Below the pieces are notes generated by a model, which made no database searches, was not told the DNA's origin, and saw nothing but the letters and a program-made list of their open reading frames with translations. Both the position numbers and the translations under genes were made by a program. A stretch of 64,000 nt of DNA from Aquimarina sp. MMG016 (GTDB lineage: Bacteria; Bacteroidota; Bacteroidia; Flavobacteriales; Flavobacteriaceae), in NCBI RefSeq assembly GCF_018100805.1, contig NZ_JAGJEA010000002.1, positions 124,001 to 188,000 on the forward strand. The letters are read 5' to 3'. This document shows positions 54,091 to 64,000 of this stretch, in pieces; position 1 is the first letter of the stretch; each line of letters starts with the position of its first letter.

Positions 54091-55926
54091 CTAAACCATA
54101 GGCCCCAATATAATGGCTTCATCACCAATATCGCTAAGCTCACAACTTTTAGAAAAACTGCTGTTATTCAGTTCTACCTGAAAGCTTATGGTATCCTCCT
54201 GTGGTTCAGAAACAACAGGAAGCCAGCGATACGGTAAATCCAGCTCGGTTTCTTTTGGATTTGTGAGGTTAAGAATTGCGTACTGTCCCTTTTGATGCTG
54301 AAATCCGGTAGGTTTTTCAAAACTTAATTCGATCTTTTTCTCATCGATTCTTTTATGATCTATAAGCTCAACAACTCTGTCATCGACATATTTGACCTCA
54401 TCGCATGCTGACCATATTTTATCCTGATTCATTTGCAAAGCAACCAAAAAACCTCCTTGAATTGAACCTTCAAAACCACCTCCTGGAAAAGCCCATGCCG
54501 ATGCAAAGTACAGGTTAGGAATCAAGAAATTGTTTCTAAATCGCTTACGTGCTATTTGGTCTTTAGTTTGGGCATAACCATAAACAGATCCAGTTGGATT
54601 AGAGGTATAGCGTTTAATGGTTTTGGATGTAGACACTTCGTAGTATTCGATACTATTTCGGATTCCTGGATACTGCTTTTCTAATCGTTGCAACAAGACT
54701 TGCGCTATTTCTTCTTTTTTTACCTTGTAGTCTTCTTTATTTAAATTTTCCCAATCTTCAATATAATCCACAGCACAAATTACACCTTCAGACTTATGAG
54801 GTGGTGCCAGTTGGGAATCTACTTTGCCATAGTCTACAAAAATAAATCTGCGTTTAGACCAATCTCCATGGTGGTTATTTTTAATATCTTTTAAGGTAGT
54901 TACACCATCTCCTTGAAAAACATTTGAGTAGTATTTTACACCAAACTTTTTTACATCCGTATTAAAACCGAGATATATACATAATAGTGAACATGAATTG
55001 ATTTTTGAACTGATTTTTTGTTGCAGCTGAGTGGAATAAGGATCATCTAGCATCGACGGTACTGTGGGAATGGCACAATTAGCTACAACATTATCGCATA
55101 AAATAGTAGTAGGTTTTGAATTCTCATTAAAACTATCACGGAAAGTAACTCCAGTCGCTTTACCATTCTTGGTAATGATTTTCTCTACTCTTTTACCTAA
55201 AAGAACACTGCCACCATTTTTTTCTATGTAGGAGGCCAGGTAACTAGAAAGCTGTTGTGAACCGCCTTTTATAAAGTGACCACCATTTTCAATAAAGCCA
55301 GAAAAGGGTGTGCCAAAGTAAAACATTGATAGTGTATAAGGATCATCTCCCCAATAAGCAAGATGTGCTACTAGATCTAGTTTTGCATTTTCATTGGTAA
55401 TGTACTTATCCAACCAAGACCCAACGGTATGTTTAGTTGCCTCTACAAGATTAGGGTAAAGCAACGGCATCAGCGGATAAATTAGCTTTTGTTTTAAAGG
55501 TGAACGAGGTTGTTTCGTGGCTTCCTTTCGCACTCCTGCAATCAACTTGATAAAACGTTTGATACCTTTTTCGTCTTCAGGATATTTATTGATTAATGCT
55601 TTCGTAGCTGCATCATATCCATGTGGCATCACAAAATCTTCCTTATCAGAAACTACTCCATAGAACTCAGGTACTTGCTCGAATTGAACATTTTTGTCCA
55701 CTTCAAGCATTTTGAAAATTTGTGTAATCGATCCGTTTTCAGTCAGGCCGCTCATTTCGTGCAGCCCTACTTCTACAATGAAATCTCCTCGCTTAAATGT
55801 GGTTGCACACCCACCAGGTTTGTGGTGTTGCTCTATTAAAAGGACTTTCTTTCCAAATTTTGAGAGTGTGGCTGCGGCTGTCAATCCGGCTAAGCCGCCT
55901 CCGATAACAACAGTATTATATTTCAT
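54091..55926 (-). CDS. FAD-dependent oxidoreductase (retinol saturase/CrtI-like) fused to a ferredoxin-reductase-like barrel
   Basis: I chose the ATG at 55926 (611 residues), which begins the FAD-binding strand MKYNTVVIGGGLAGLTAA (GxGxxG at 9-14); 14 residues of a longer frame lack similarity. The body matches the phytoene desaturase/retinol saturase family: EQHHKPGGCATTF, GGSQQLSSYLASYI, and the C-terminal YASAWAFPGGGFEGSIQGG. After about residue 515 an extra segment of 95 residues (VVELIDHKRIDEKKIELSF, QKGQYAILNL, LPYRWLPVVSEP) resembles the FAD-binding barrel of ferredoxin-NADP reductases, without the following NADP domain. First gene of the repeat-flanked cluster. Confidence 0.82.
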   Translation of the reverse strand: MKYNTVVIGGGLAGLTAAATLSKFGKKVLLIEQHHKPGGCATTFKRGDFIVEVGLHEMSGLTENGSITQIFKMLEVDKNVQFEQVPEFYGVVSDKEDFVMPHGYDAATKALINKYPEDEKGIKRFIKLIAGVRKEATKQPRSPLKQKLIYPLMPLLYPNLVEATKHTVGSWLDKYITNENAKLDLVAHLAYWGDDPYTLSMFYFGTPFSGFIENGGHFIKGGSQQLSSYLASYIEKNGGSVLLGKRVEKIITKNGKATGVTFRDSFNENSKPTTILCDNVVANCAIPTVPSMLDDPYSTQLQQKISSKINSCSLLCIYLGFNTDVKKFGVKYYSNVFQGDGVTTLKDIKNNHHGDWSKRRFIFVDYGKVDSQLAPPHKSEGVICAVDYIEDWENLNKEDYKVKKEEIAQVLLQRLEKQYPGIRNSIEYYEVSTSKTIKRYTSNPTGSVYGYAQTKDQIARKRFRNNFLIPNLYFASAWAFPGGGFEGSIQGGFLVALQMNQDKIWSACDEVKYVDDRVVELIDHKRIDEKKIELSFEKPTGFQHQKGQYAILNLTNPKETELDLPYRWLPVVSEPQEDTISFQVELNNSSFSKSCELSDIGDEAIILGPMV

Positions 55927-56220
55927 TTTTGTGTGTTTTGAATAGTGAGGGTAATGTATTCTTGGCATTAATTTTTAATTATGTGCTTTTTAGATTGAGT
56001 TATTTTCATTCTCTGTAAGCTAAAAAGGGATCATTGAACGGCACGCAATATGTAAAATAGTTATTGCTTTTATTGATTTAGAATTAAAGATCTATACACT
56101 AAATCTACTATCTATCAACTATTTAAAAAATGATATAAATCACAAAACACTTTTTAAAATCTTTATTCCTAAATGGGCGTGCATGGTGGTAAATAGCATT
56201 GATCAGTCAGTTCTTTATAG

Positions 56221-56321
56221 AAAACCATAATGCTAATAAAGCGTAAGAAATTATTACAAGAATATATGCTAATCGATTGGATTTTGTATACGCTATCAAA
56301 GCAGGTGTGATGACCTTACTT
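56221..56321 (+). repeat. Degenerate direct repeat, copy B
   Basis: This is the counterpart of 51963-52075 in the same orientation, about 4.25 kb away, on the other side of the three-gene cluster. The remaining parts of the 536-base gap (55927-56462) show no gene. Confidence 0.65.
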
Positions 56322-56462
56322 TCTGGTACATATACCTTCAATATCCTAATCCTGAATATAAGGAGGTTTTCTCAATCGTGTAATACTAGATATTAGATTT
56401 TATAGTATATCATTTGGCTTAAACCAGCATACTTTTATATTTTAGCTTAAAAACATAAATCA

Positions 56463-56987
56463 ATGATATTAGGAATAGGCTCCAGAATTAAACACCCAAC
56501 ACATGGATTAGGTGTAGTGACCAATGTAACCGCAAAAATGTATTGGGTAACCTTTATAGAAAACGGATTAGAAACCATTGATGTAGATGAGGATTTTGAG
56601 GTCATCGATGGAGTAGAGGATGAGGTAGATACGGTGAGTTTTTATGAGGTGGAAAGAACACTAAGAGAACTGCTAAAGCGGTATAGCGATATCTCAGAAA
56701 TTGTACCTATCGCAGATAAATGGAAAGGTGGTAAACTCATCTTAGAACCAGGAGATACGAATCTAGCATCTAAAGAAATCCCGATTGATACCTTCTTTCA
56801 TAAAATAGTGATGGTTCGTGATCGTATCCGAGTGATGGAACAAAAGATCAATAGTTCTAAAACGATAGATGATCAGGATAAAGTAGATCTACAACAATAT
56901 ATTACACGTATGTATGGGAGTTTAACGACTTTTAATGTGCTGTTCAAGAATAAATCTCAACAATTCACAGGAAGTAGCAAAAAGTAA
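56463..56987 (+). CDS. Hypothetical protein with an N-terminal CarD/Tudor-like segment
   Basis: A 174-residue protein. The first 45 residues (GSRIKHPTHGLGVVTNVTA, YWVTFIENGLETI) match the SH3-like pattern found in CarD/CdnL and UvrD C-terminal modules, which usually contact RNA polymerase or nucleic acid. The rest is charged and helical. No catalytic motif is seen. Its stop is immediately followed by the transporter start, so the two genes form an operon. Confidence 0.7.
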   Translation: MILGIGSRIKHPTHGLGVVTNVTAKMYWVTFIENGLETIDVDEDFEVIDGVEDEVDTVSFYEVERTLRELLKRYSDISEIVPIADKWKGGKLILEPGDTNLASKEIPIDTFFHKIVMVRDRIRVMEQKINSSKTIDDQDKVDLQQYITRMYGSLTTFNVLFKNKSQQFTGSSKK

Positions 56988-58430
56988 ATGACTCCATATC
57001 CACTCATCAAAAAGATTGGATTAATCGCAGGACCTATCTTGTTCTTGCTGTTGATCAACCTTCCGGTTGTATTAGTTTCTGAAATTGCCGATAAAGTACT
57101 TTCGGTTGCAGTGTGGATGATTGTATGGTGGATTACCGAGGCGGTTTCTATATCTGTGACTGCTTTGATTCCGTTGATCTTGTTTCCGCTGGTTGGTGTT
57201 TTAGATTTGAAAACGGTTTCCCAAAGCTATGGTAGCCCCATAGTTTTCCTGTTTTTTGGAGGGTTTGTCATGGCATTAGCCCTAGAAAAAGTAAATCTGC
57301 ATAAACGTATTGCTTTATCTATTATAAAAATTACAGGAACAAGCCCTGATCGAGTCATTCTCGGGTTTATGATTGCCACAGCTTTTATGAGTATGTGGAT
57401 TAGTAATACAGCCTGTACCGTGGTGATGTTGCCCATTGCTTTATCCGTGATACAACTATTGGTGGATGATGAGGATGGTTTTACTAAGAATGATCGCAAT
57501 TTTGCATTAAGTATTATGTTGGGTATTGCTTTTTCTGCCAATGTAGGGGGAGTAGCAACTATTATCGGAACACCGCCAAACTCTGTATTGGTTGGTTTTT
57601 TGGAAAACGAATATCAGATCGAGATTTCATTCCTGAACTGGATGTTGCTGGCCTTGCCTTTTTCTGTCTTAATGATTGGTATTGTTTATGCTGTGATCGT
57701 AAAATGGATTTACCCGAATCGGATCGGTAATTTTTCGGCATCCAAAGATCTGATAGATCAAGAGCTAAAAAAGCTTGGTAAAATAAAACGTACAGAGCGC
57801 AGAGTGCTTACTATTTTTTGTGCAGTGATATTCTTATGGATTTCCAGAACTACGATTAATAGTTTCTTTCCAGGGCTTAAGTTATCGGATACCGGTATTA
57901 GTATGATGGGAGCCTTTGCTTTGTTTGTAATTCCGTTTAAATTGAGCAAAGGAGAGTTTACCTTGATTTGGAAAGATACTCAAAAACTCCCTTGGGGAAT
58001 CCTTATTCTCTTTGGTGGAGGATTAGGACTGGCAAGTGGTTTGTCTCACGCAGGTTTGATAGAATTGGTAGCCAATACCATTGCCGAGAATAAAGGCCTA
58101 AGCTTACTGGTAGTGACACTATTACTGATCGTTTTTATGCTTTTTATGACAGAATTGATGAGTAATGTAGCCTTGGTCGCCATTTTTGTTCCTGTAGTTG
58201 CAGGAATTGCAATAGGGTTGGATATACCCATGCTGCACCTGTTAATTCCAGTTACGATGGCAGCCAGTTGCGCGTTTATGCTACCGATGGCAACACCGCC
58301 CAATGCGATTGTATTTGCCAGTGGGTATGTAAAAGTATCCGAAATGGTAAAAGCAGGATTCATCCTTAATGTTATTTCGGTAGTACTACTGGTCTTGTTG
58401 TTTAAGTTTTACGTGTCTTTGTTGTTTTGA
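56988..58430 (+). CDS. SLC13/DASS family sodium-anion symporter
   Basis: A 480-residue membrane protein with about 11-12 segments. The two substrate-site motifs are WISNTACTVVMLPIA (SNT) and MSNVALVAIFVPV, and IIGTPPNSVLVGF and MATPPNAIVFASGYVKV are the paired TPPN loops of the DASS family. It imports dicarboxylates or sulfate-like anions with sodium; which one cannot be read. It directly follows the CarD-like gene. Confidence 0.92.
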   Translation: MTPYPLIKKIGLIAGPILFLLLINLPVVLVSEIADKVLSVAVWMIVWWITEAVSISVTALIPLILFPLVGVLDLKTVSQSYGSPIVFLFFGGFVMALALEKVNLHKRIALSIIKITGTSPDRVILGFMIATAFMSMWISNTACTVVMLPIALSVIQLLVDDEDGFTKNDRNFALSIMLGIAFSANVGGVATIIGTPPNSVLVGFLENEYQIEISFLNWMLLALPFSVLMIGIVYAVIVKWIYPNRIGNFSASKDLIDQELKKLGKIKRTERRVLTIFCAVIFLWISRTTINSFFPGLKLSDTGISMMGAFALFVIPFKLSKGEFTLIWKDTQKLPWGILILFGGGLGLASGLSHAGLIELVANTIAENKGLSLLVVTLLLIVFMLFMTELMSNVALVAIFVPVVAGIAIGLDIPMLHLLIPVTMAASCAFMLPMATPPNAIVFASGYVKVSEMVKAGFILNVISVVLLVLLFKFYVSLLF

Positions 58431-58487
58431 TGTATATTATTTAGTACTGCCTACTGAATACTGGCTACTGCCGTACTTAATACTCAT

Positions 58488-59204
58488 CTATTCATTCCAC
58501 GCCCTAAGATTAGAAATAGGGATTCCAAAACCTAGTAGTTTATGTTCCGGGGCTAAATAAGCACCACTTTCTGTAGTGGTCCAGCCTTCCCAGGTAGCTT
58601 CTATACCACCGATAGGAATAATTGACACCCACATTTGATAACTTGTAGGGAGGTAGTTCTGATCAACTTTCCATAGATATGAATCCCCCGGAGTGGTTCC
58701 TCCCGAGCTATAGGTAACTAATAACCCTTTAGAACCATCTTCTAATGTAACTAGTTTACGAGTAACTCCAGGATCAAATAATTTGTGTGGAGCCACTATC
58801 CAAAAAGAATCATTATTGAAGTTAGCCAGTGCGTTTTCTATTATTGTATTGTCCTCTGTACTTACAGTCATTGCTCCATTTTCATAAATAGAACTTTTAT
58901 ATGGATTATTTAAATCTAATTTGACCATAACCTCTCCAATAGTAACCTCAACCACGTTAGATTTTCGATTCCAGAGATAGTGATTTTTATTTCTAAACGT
59001 CCATTGTAGGTAATCTGTTTCCATATATTTATCGTGCTGAACGGCTTCCTGAATCTTTAAGGCAAATTGATCAGCTTCAGCACCTGATTGGCCTTCAGGA
59101 AGTTTTTCGTTTAATGAAAAATATAAAGTTGCTAGGGCGATAATAATCAAAGCAATAATGCTAAGAACTAATATTTTTAAGATTTTGAAGAGTTTCTTTT
59201 TCAA
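58488..59204 (-). CDS. Membrane-anchored hypothetical protein
   Basis: A 238-residue protein with an N-terminal anchor (about 10-30, ILVLSIIALIIIALATLYF) and an extracytoplasmic domain. Visible pieces are LKIQEAVQHDKYMETDYLQW, FRNKNHYLWNRKSNVVEV and GIEATWEGWTTTESGAYLA, a beta-rich pattern. I do not recognise the family. It is downstream of aroB on the same strand with a 59-base gap; cotranscription is possible. Confidence 0.72.
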   Translation of the reverse strand: MKKKLFKILKILVLSIIALIIIALATLYFSLNEKLPEGQSGAEADQFALKIQEAVQHDKYMETDYLQWTFRNKNHYLWNRKSNVVEVTIGEVMVKLDLNNPYKSSIYENGAMTVSTEDNTIIENALANFNNDSFWIVAPHKLFDPGVTRKLVTLEDGSKGLLVTYSSGGTTPGDSYLWKVDQNYLPTSYQMWVSIIPIGGIEATWEGWTTTESGAYLAPEHKLLGFGIPISNLRAWNE

Positions 59205-59262
59205 AGCAGTTGAGTTTTGTGTGAATTTAGAATTCTAAATGTATGAAAATATTAGGAACACC

Positions 59263-60333
59263 TTAAAGCGAAGCATAATATTCGAAAGATTTCATGATCA
59301 ATGCATCAGAAACTGTACAGTTATATTTTGCCTCACCAATAGTATTTAGTAATACGAAGTATATATTACCTTTTTCATTCTTTTTATCGTGGATCAATAA
59401 ATCTGTTATGGATTGATAATCTTCAGGAGCAATATCTACTTTAGGGAATGTTGCAAGAATAACTTCACTGATGTCCTCTAATTCCTCAGTGGTCAAAGAA
59501 AGGGTTTCTACAGAAAGATAAGCTTCCATTATCATACCGATGGCTATAGCCTCGCCATGTAATAAAGTTGGTTTCTCAGGATGCGTTAAATAGAAAGACT
59601 CGATAGCATGTCCCAGAGTATGCCCAAAATTGAGATATTTTCTTATGTTTTGTTCCGTAGGGTCTTCAAAAACAATATTGTTTTTAATCACCACAGAATC
59701 ATAAATCATCTGATCCAAATCTTCAAGCTCTAGCTTAGAAAGATCCCTGATCTTTTCCCAGTATTCACGATCTTGGATTAATCCATGCTTAAGCATTTCT
59801 GCAAAACCGCTACACATCTGATTTACCGGTAGCGTTGCTAAGTACGCTGAGTCAATCAAAACCATTTCGGATTCGCTGATGATCCCAACCATATTTTTAA
59901 GGTTACCAAGGTCTACGCCTGTTTTTCCTCCAACAGATGCATCTACCATAGCTAATAGCGTAGTAGGAACATTAATATAATTGATCCCTCGTTTAAAAGT
60001 ACATGCTATAAACCCACCAAGATCGGTTACCACTCCGCCTCCGAGGTTGATCATCAAACTTTTTCGGTCAGCGCCCAACTCAGACAAAACATTCCAGATA
60101 CCCCTACACGTTTCTATGTTTTTATGAATTTCACCAGGTTCGATTTCGATCACTTCAATATCATATTCCCCTTCGATTTTACTCATAAATAGCGATAAGC
60201 AGTTTTCGTGAGTATTACTATCAACAAGGATGAATATTTTGGAGTGGTTGGTTTCTGATAAATAAGTGTTTAGTTGTGAGTAACATTCTTCATTAAAATA
60301 CACAACAGAATCTTTCGAAACAATAGGCTTCAT
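59263..60333 (-). CDS. aroB: 3-Dehydroquinate synthase
   Basis: I chose the ATG at 60333 (356 residues); 14 residues of a longer frame precede it. NAD-binding and catalytic motifs are LGGGVVTDLGGFIACTFKRG, NVPTTLLAMVDASVGGKTG, GLIQDREYW and LNFGHTLGHAIE with zinc-binding His. It converts DAHP to 3-dehydroquinate, the second shikimate step that feeds chorismate to aromatic amino acids and menaquinone. Divergent from proline dehydrogenase. Confidence 0.95.
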   Translation of the reverse strand: MKPIVSKDSVVYFNEECYSQLNTYLSETNHSKIFILVDSNTHENCLSLFMSKIEGEYDIEVIEIEPGEIHKNIETCRGIWNVLSELGADRKSLMINLGGGVVTDLGGFIACTFKRGINYINVPTTLLAMVDASVGGKTGVDLGNLKNMVGIISESEMVLIDSAYLATLPVNQMCSGFAEMLKHGLIQDREYWEKIRDLSKLELEDLDQMIYDSVVIKNNIVFEDPTEQNIRKYLNFGHTLGHAIESFYLTHPEKPTLLHGEAIAIGMIMEAYLSVETLSLTTEELEDISEVILATFPKVDIAPEDYQSITDLLIHDKKNEKGNIYFVLLNTIGEAKYNCTVSDALIMKSFEYYASL

Positions 60334-60368
60334 ATAACGTGGATTAACATCGGCGAAATTAAGCAGAA

Positions 60369-60403
60369 TTTGCAATAAAATAAACTCGCAAGTTCTATAT
60401 TTG
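60369..60403 (+). promoter_or_regulatory. Putative promoter of proline dehydrogenase
   Basis: TTTG at 60369-60372 and TATATTTG at 60396-60403, 23 bases apart, match the Bacteroidota -33 TTTG and -7 TAnnTTTG elements. The predicted transcript would start about 90 bases before the start codon. Confidence 0.5.
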
Positions 60404-60498
60404 CAGATATCCTAAAATAATCGCTTAGGAAACATATAAATTATCAATATTTTATTAATTCATCTTCAGAGCTGAAGAATTCTAAAAAATTACCTTTG

Positions 60499-61671
60499 AT
60501 GAGTCAAAATAACTTGTTTGAAAATACACAAAATGCTTTTGCCTTAAAAAGTGATTCTGAGCTGGAAAGAGCTTATTTTTTATTCAAAATGATTTCTAAT
60601 GAACCCTTGGTACGAATCGGTACTGCGGTTACAAACTTTGCGATCAAGGCGCATTTGCCAGTGCAGGGGTTAATCAGAGCTACTGTATTTGATCATTTTT
60701 GTGGAGGAGTAAGTGAAGAAGATTGTATGCCTGTGGTGGATAAAATGTTTACCAAAGGTGTTTGCTCTGTTCTGGACTATTCTGTAGAAGGTAAGGAAGA
60801 GGAAGCTCAATTTGATGCTGTATTACAAAAAACTCTGGAACTTCTGGAATTCGCAGATGAGAAGGATGCAATGCCTTTTGGAGTATTTAAACCTACTGGA
60901 TTCGGACGATTTTTAATTTGGCAAAAGAAAACAGAAGGTACTCCGCTAACAACTGAGGAAGAAGCAGAATGGCAACGTATTGAAGAACGTTTTGATATTG
61001 TATGTAAAAAAGCCTATGATTGTGATGTGGCAGTACTAATTGATGGAGAAGAAAGCTGGATGCAGGATGCAGCAGATGAATTAGTATCCAAAATGATGCG
61101 GAAGTATAATAAAGAAAAGGCTATTGTGTATAATACATTACAATTATACAGGCATGACCGTTTAGAATATTTAAATAAACTCCACGAAGAGGCTAAGGTG
61201 TATGATTTTAAAATAGGAGTAAAGATCGTTCGTGGTGCTTATATGGAAAAAGAGAATGACCGTGCAGAGGAAAAAGGATATCCTACACCAATTTGTAAAG
61301 ATAAAGCACATACCGATCAGAATTTTAATGATACGATGAGGTATACGCTAGAACATCTAGATGATATTTCGGTTTTTATTGGAACACACAATGAAGAAAG
61401 TAGTTATTTAGCCATGGATATAATGTCTGAGCTAAATATTGATAAGAATGATTCTAGAGTATGGTTTGGGCAATTGTATGGTATGAGTGATCATATTAGT
61501 TTTAATATAGCCAATGAAGGGTATAATGTTGCTAAATATCTACCATTTGGTCCTGTACGAGATGTGATGCCATATTTGATCCGTCGAGCGGAAGAAAATA
61601 CCTCGGTAGCTGGACAAACCAGCAGAGAATTGAATTTGTTATCTAAAGAAAAGAAGCGCAGGAAATTATAA
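60499..61671 (+). CDS. Proline dehydrogenase
   Basis: I chose the ATG at 60499 (390 residues) rather than the preceding TTG. It is an FAD TIM-barrel enzyme: DFKIGVKIVRGAYMEKEN, FIGTHNEESSYLAM, FGQLYGMSDHISFNI and YLPFGPVRDVMPYLIRRAEE are family signatures. It oxidises proline to pyrroline-5-carboxylate at the membrane. The next gene starts directly after the stop codon. Confidence 0.93.
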   Translation: MSQNNLFENTQNAFALKSDSELERAYFLFKMISNEPLVRIGTAVTNFAIKAHLPVQGLIRATVFDHFCGGVSEEDCMPVVDKMFTKGVCSVLDYSVEGKEEEAQFDAVLQKTLELLEFADEKDAMPFGVFKPTGFGRFLIWQKKTEGTPLTTEEEAEWQRIEERFDIVCKKAYDCDVAVLIDGEESWMQDAADELVSKMMRKYNKEKAIVYNTLQLYRHDRLEYLNKLHEEAKVYDFKIGVKIVRGAYMEKENDRAEEKGYPTPICKDKAHTDQNFNDTMRYTLEHLDDISVFIGTHNEESSYLAMDIMSELNIDKNDSRVWFGQLYGMSDHISFNIANEGYNVAKYLPFGPVRDVMPYLIRRAEENTSVAGQTSRELNLLSKEKKRRKL

Positions 61672-62049
61672 ATGAATCTTAATCAAGTCACAGTCCCATC
61701 ATTAGATGTTTCAACATCTATTACTTTTTATAAGAAACTAGGTTTACGATTAATCGTAGAAGCTCTGCCTCATTATGCTCGGTTCGAATGTGTGGAAGGT
61801 GATGCTACTTTTTCTATTCATCAAGTCGAAGAATTGCCTGATGGTGATGGTGTTTATGTGTATTTTGAAACTGAAAACTTAGATATAGAAGTAAATCGTT
61901 TGATGGCTGAAGGCATTCAGTTCGAATTGCTACCCACTGATCAAAGTTGGTTATGGAGAGAAGCCCGACTCAAAGATCCTGATGGAAATCTAATCATTTT
62001 GTACTTTGCCGGGGATAACAGAAAGAATCCACCTTGGAGGATTAACTAA
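61672..62049 (+). CDS. VOC/glyoxalase-fold protein
   Basis: A 125-residue protein of the vicinal oxygen chelate fold: NLNQVTVPSLDVSTSITFYK, LGLRLIVEALPHYARFE, and the closing AR-L-KDPDGNLIILYF. The metal-binding residues are only partly conserved, so it may be a non-enzymatic member or an unassigned lyase. It abuts proline dehydrogenase and is likely cotranscribed with it, with no known functional link. Confidence 0.85.
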   Translation: MNLNQVTVPSLDVSTSITFYKKLGLRLIVEALPHYARFECVEGDATFSIHQVEELPDGDGVYVYFETENLDIEVNRLMAEGIQFELLPTDQSWLWREARLKDPDGNLIILYFAGDNRKNPPWRIN

Positions 62050-62058
62050 AAAATAATC

Positions 62059-62625
62059 ATGCAACTAACTATCGATAAAACTTTTGAAAATCAAAACTTC
62101 TCAGATCAGAAACTACCATCCAGAGAATATGATAATTGCACTTTTGTTAATTGTGACTTCTCGAGTACAGATATGTCTGTCGTTACTTTTCTAGAATGTA
62201 GATTTGATAATTGTAAATTTAGCTCGGTGATGATGAAGGAAACTTCTTTTCAGGAGGTAGTTTTTGTAGAATGTAAGATGCTTGGACTAGATTTTAGTAC
62301 ATGCAATGACTTTATGTTTTCTGTAGAATTTGGTAAATGTAATCTGGACCTTGCTTCTTTTTATGGTTTTGTTTTAAAAAACACGGTATTCAATAACTGT
62401 AATCTTAAAGAAGCTGATTTTACAGAAACTGATCTTACAGGTTCTGTATTTCATAATTGTAATCTATCGAATGCAGTATTTAAGAATACCATTGCAGAAA
62501 GAGTAGATTTTAGAACTGCAGAAAACTTTACGATTGATCCTGAAAATAATAGACTAAAAAAAGCTAAATTTAGTACATCAGGATTATCAGGTTTGCTTGA
62601 AAAATATGACTTGATAGTAAAATAA
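62059..62625 (+). CDS. Pentapeptide-repeat protein (Qnr-like)
   Basis: A 188-residue right-handed quadrilateral beta-helix. Pentapeptide runs such as CTFVNCDFSST, CRFDNCKFSS, CNLKEADFTETDLTGSVF and CNLSNAVFKN have the A/C-D/N-L/F-x-x pattern. The gap in the middle (YDNCTFV, then FSTCNDFMFSVEFG) and the C-terminal LSGLLEKYDLIVK dimer tail resemble Qnr and MfpA-like proteins that mimic DNA and protect gyrase. Nine bases separate it from the VOC gene. Quinolone protection is an inference from fold. Confidence 0.85.
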   Translation: MQLTIDKTFENQNFSDQKLPSREYDNCTFVNCDFSSTDMSVVTFLECRFDNCKFSSVMMKETSFQEVVFVECKMLGLDFSTCNDFMFSVEFGKCNLDLASFYGFVLKNTVFNNCNLKEADFTETDLTGSVFHNCNLSNAVFKNTIAERVDFRTAENFTIDPENNRLKKAKFSTSGLSGLLEKYDLIVK

Positions 62626-62821
62626 ATTTTTCTTCCTTAATAGTTTATCGGGTATACGGTAAACTCAATTCATTATCAGCTTTTTTCTTAAGAATTGCTT
62701 TATAGCAGGTGATAGATGTTATCTATTTCACTATAATTTTATACATCCTATCAATTTTTTATCTACGAAAAATTACTTTTAAATTTAAAGAATGGTAATA
62801 AAATGATTTATTAACTCTTAA

Positions 62822-64000
<1,179 letters not shown>

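Overview
The window reads as chromosomal DNA of a marine member of the Flavobacteriaceae (Bacteroidota). The signs are low GC, almost no Shine-Dalgarno sites, several TAnnTTTG-type -7 promoter motifs, secreted proteases with type IX secretion (T9SS) C-terminal domains, a fused E1 alpha/beta oxo-acid dehydrogenase, an S9D-like peptidase and adjacent topoisomerase IV genes. An Aquimarina-like genus is my guess, not something shown here.

Layout. 0-5.7 kb: the tail of a response-regulator receiver domain, an exported S9 peptidase, an alpha/beta hydrolase and an M61-type lipoprotein peptidase. 5.9-10.6 kb: parE-parC. 10.7-17.1 kb (minus strand): PhnA protein, a decayed SRPBCC pseudogene, an SGNH/MBOAT pair for polysaccharide O-acetylation, GNAT, PdxH, TerC, a lipoprotein and an XRE regulator with an array of about eight operator-like palindromes upstream. 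17.5-23 kb: M14 peptidase, Lrp regulator, PEP carboxylase, DinB and NTF2-like proteins. 23-26.7 kb: a TetR-led minus-strand operon with three alpha/beta hydrolases and an exported JAMM-like protein. 26.8-33 kb: menaquinone genes (hotdog thioesterase, isochorismate synthase, menD, menB) with DUF2853 and CvfB-like genes between them. 33-43.6 kb: two tandem coiled-coil membrane paralogues, fused E1, an M1-like protein joined to an outer-membrane barrel, LOG and uvrA.

44.2-49 kb holds two tandem secreted metzincin proteases with different C-terminal modules. 49-56.4 kb looks like an accessory stretch. It contains a strongly folded cloverleaf-like element ending in a long terminator hairpin (candidate ncRNA), a truncated signal-peptide ORF that ends in a palindrome, a TIR-domain protein, a small membrane protein bounded by inverted repeats, and a three-gene redox cluster flanked by degenerate direct repeats. 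56.5-64 kb returns to housekeeping genes: a DASS transporter, aroB, proline dehydrogenase, VOC and pentapeptide proteins, and the 5' part of a katG that carries a lipoprotein signal and runs off the window.

The best candidates for something undescribed are the structured element at 49107-49240, the XRE operator array at 17134-17486, the TIR protein with its carboxypeptidase-regulatory-like and novel C-terminal domains, and the repeat-flanked redox cassette. No tRNA, rRNA, CRISPR array or intact transposase was found.
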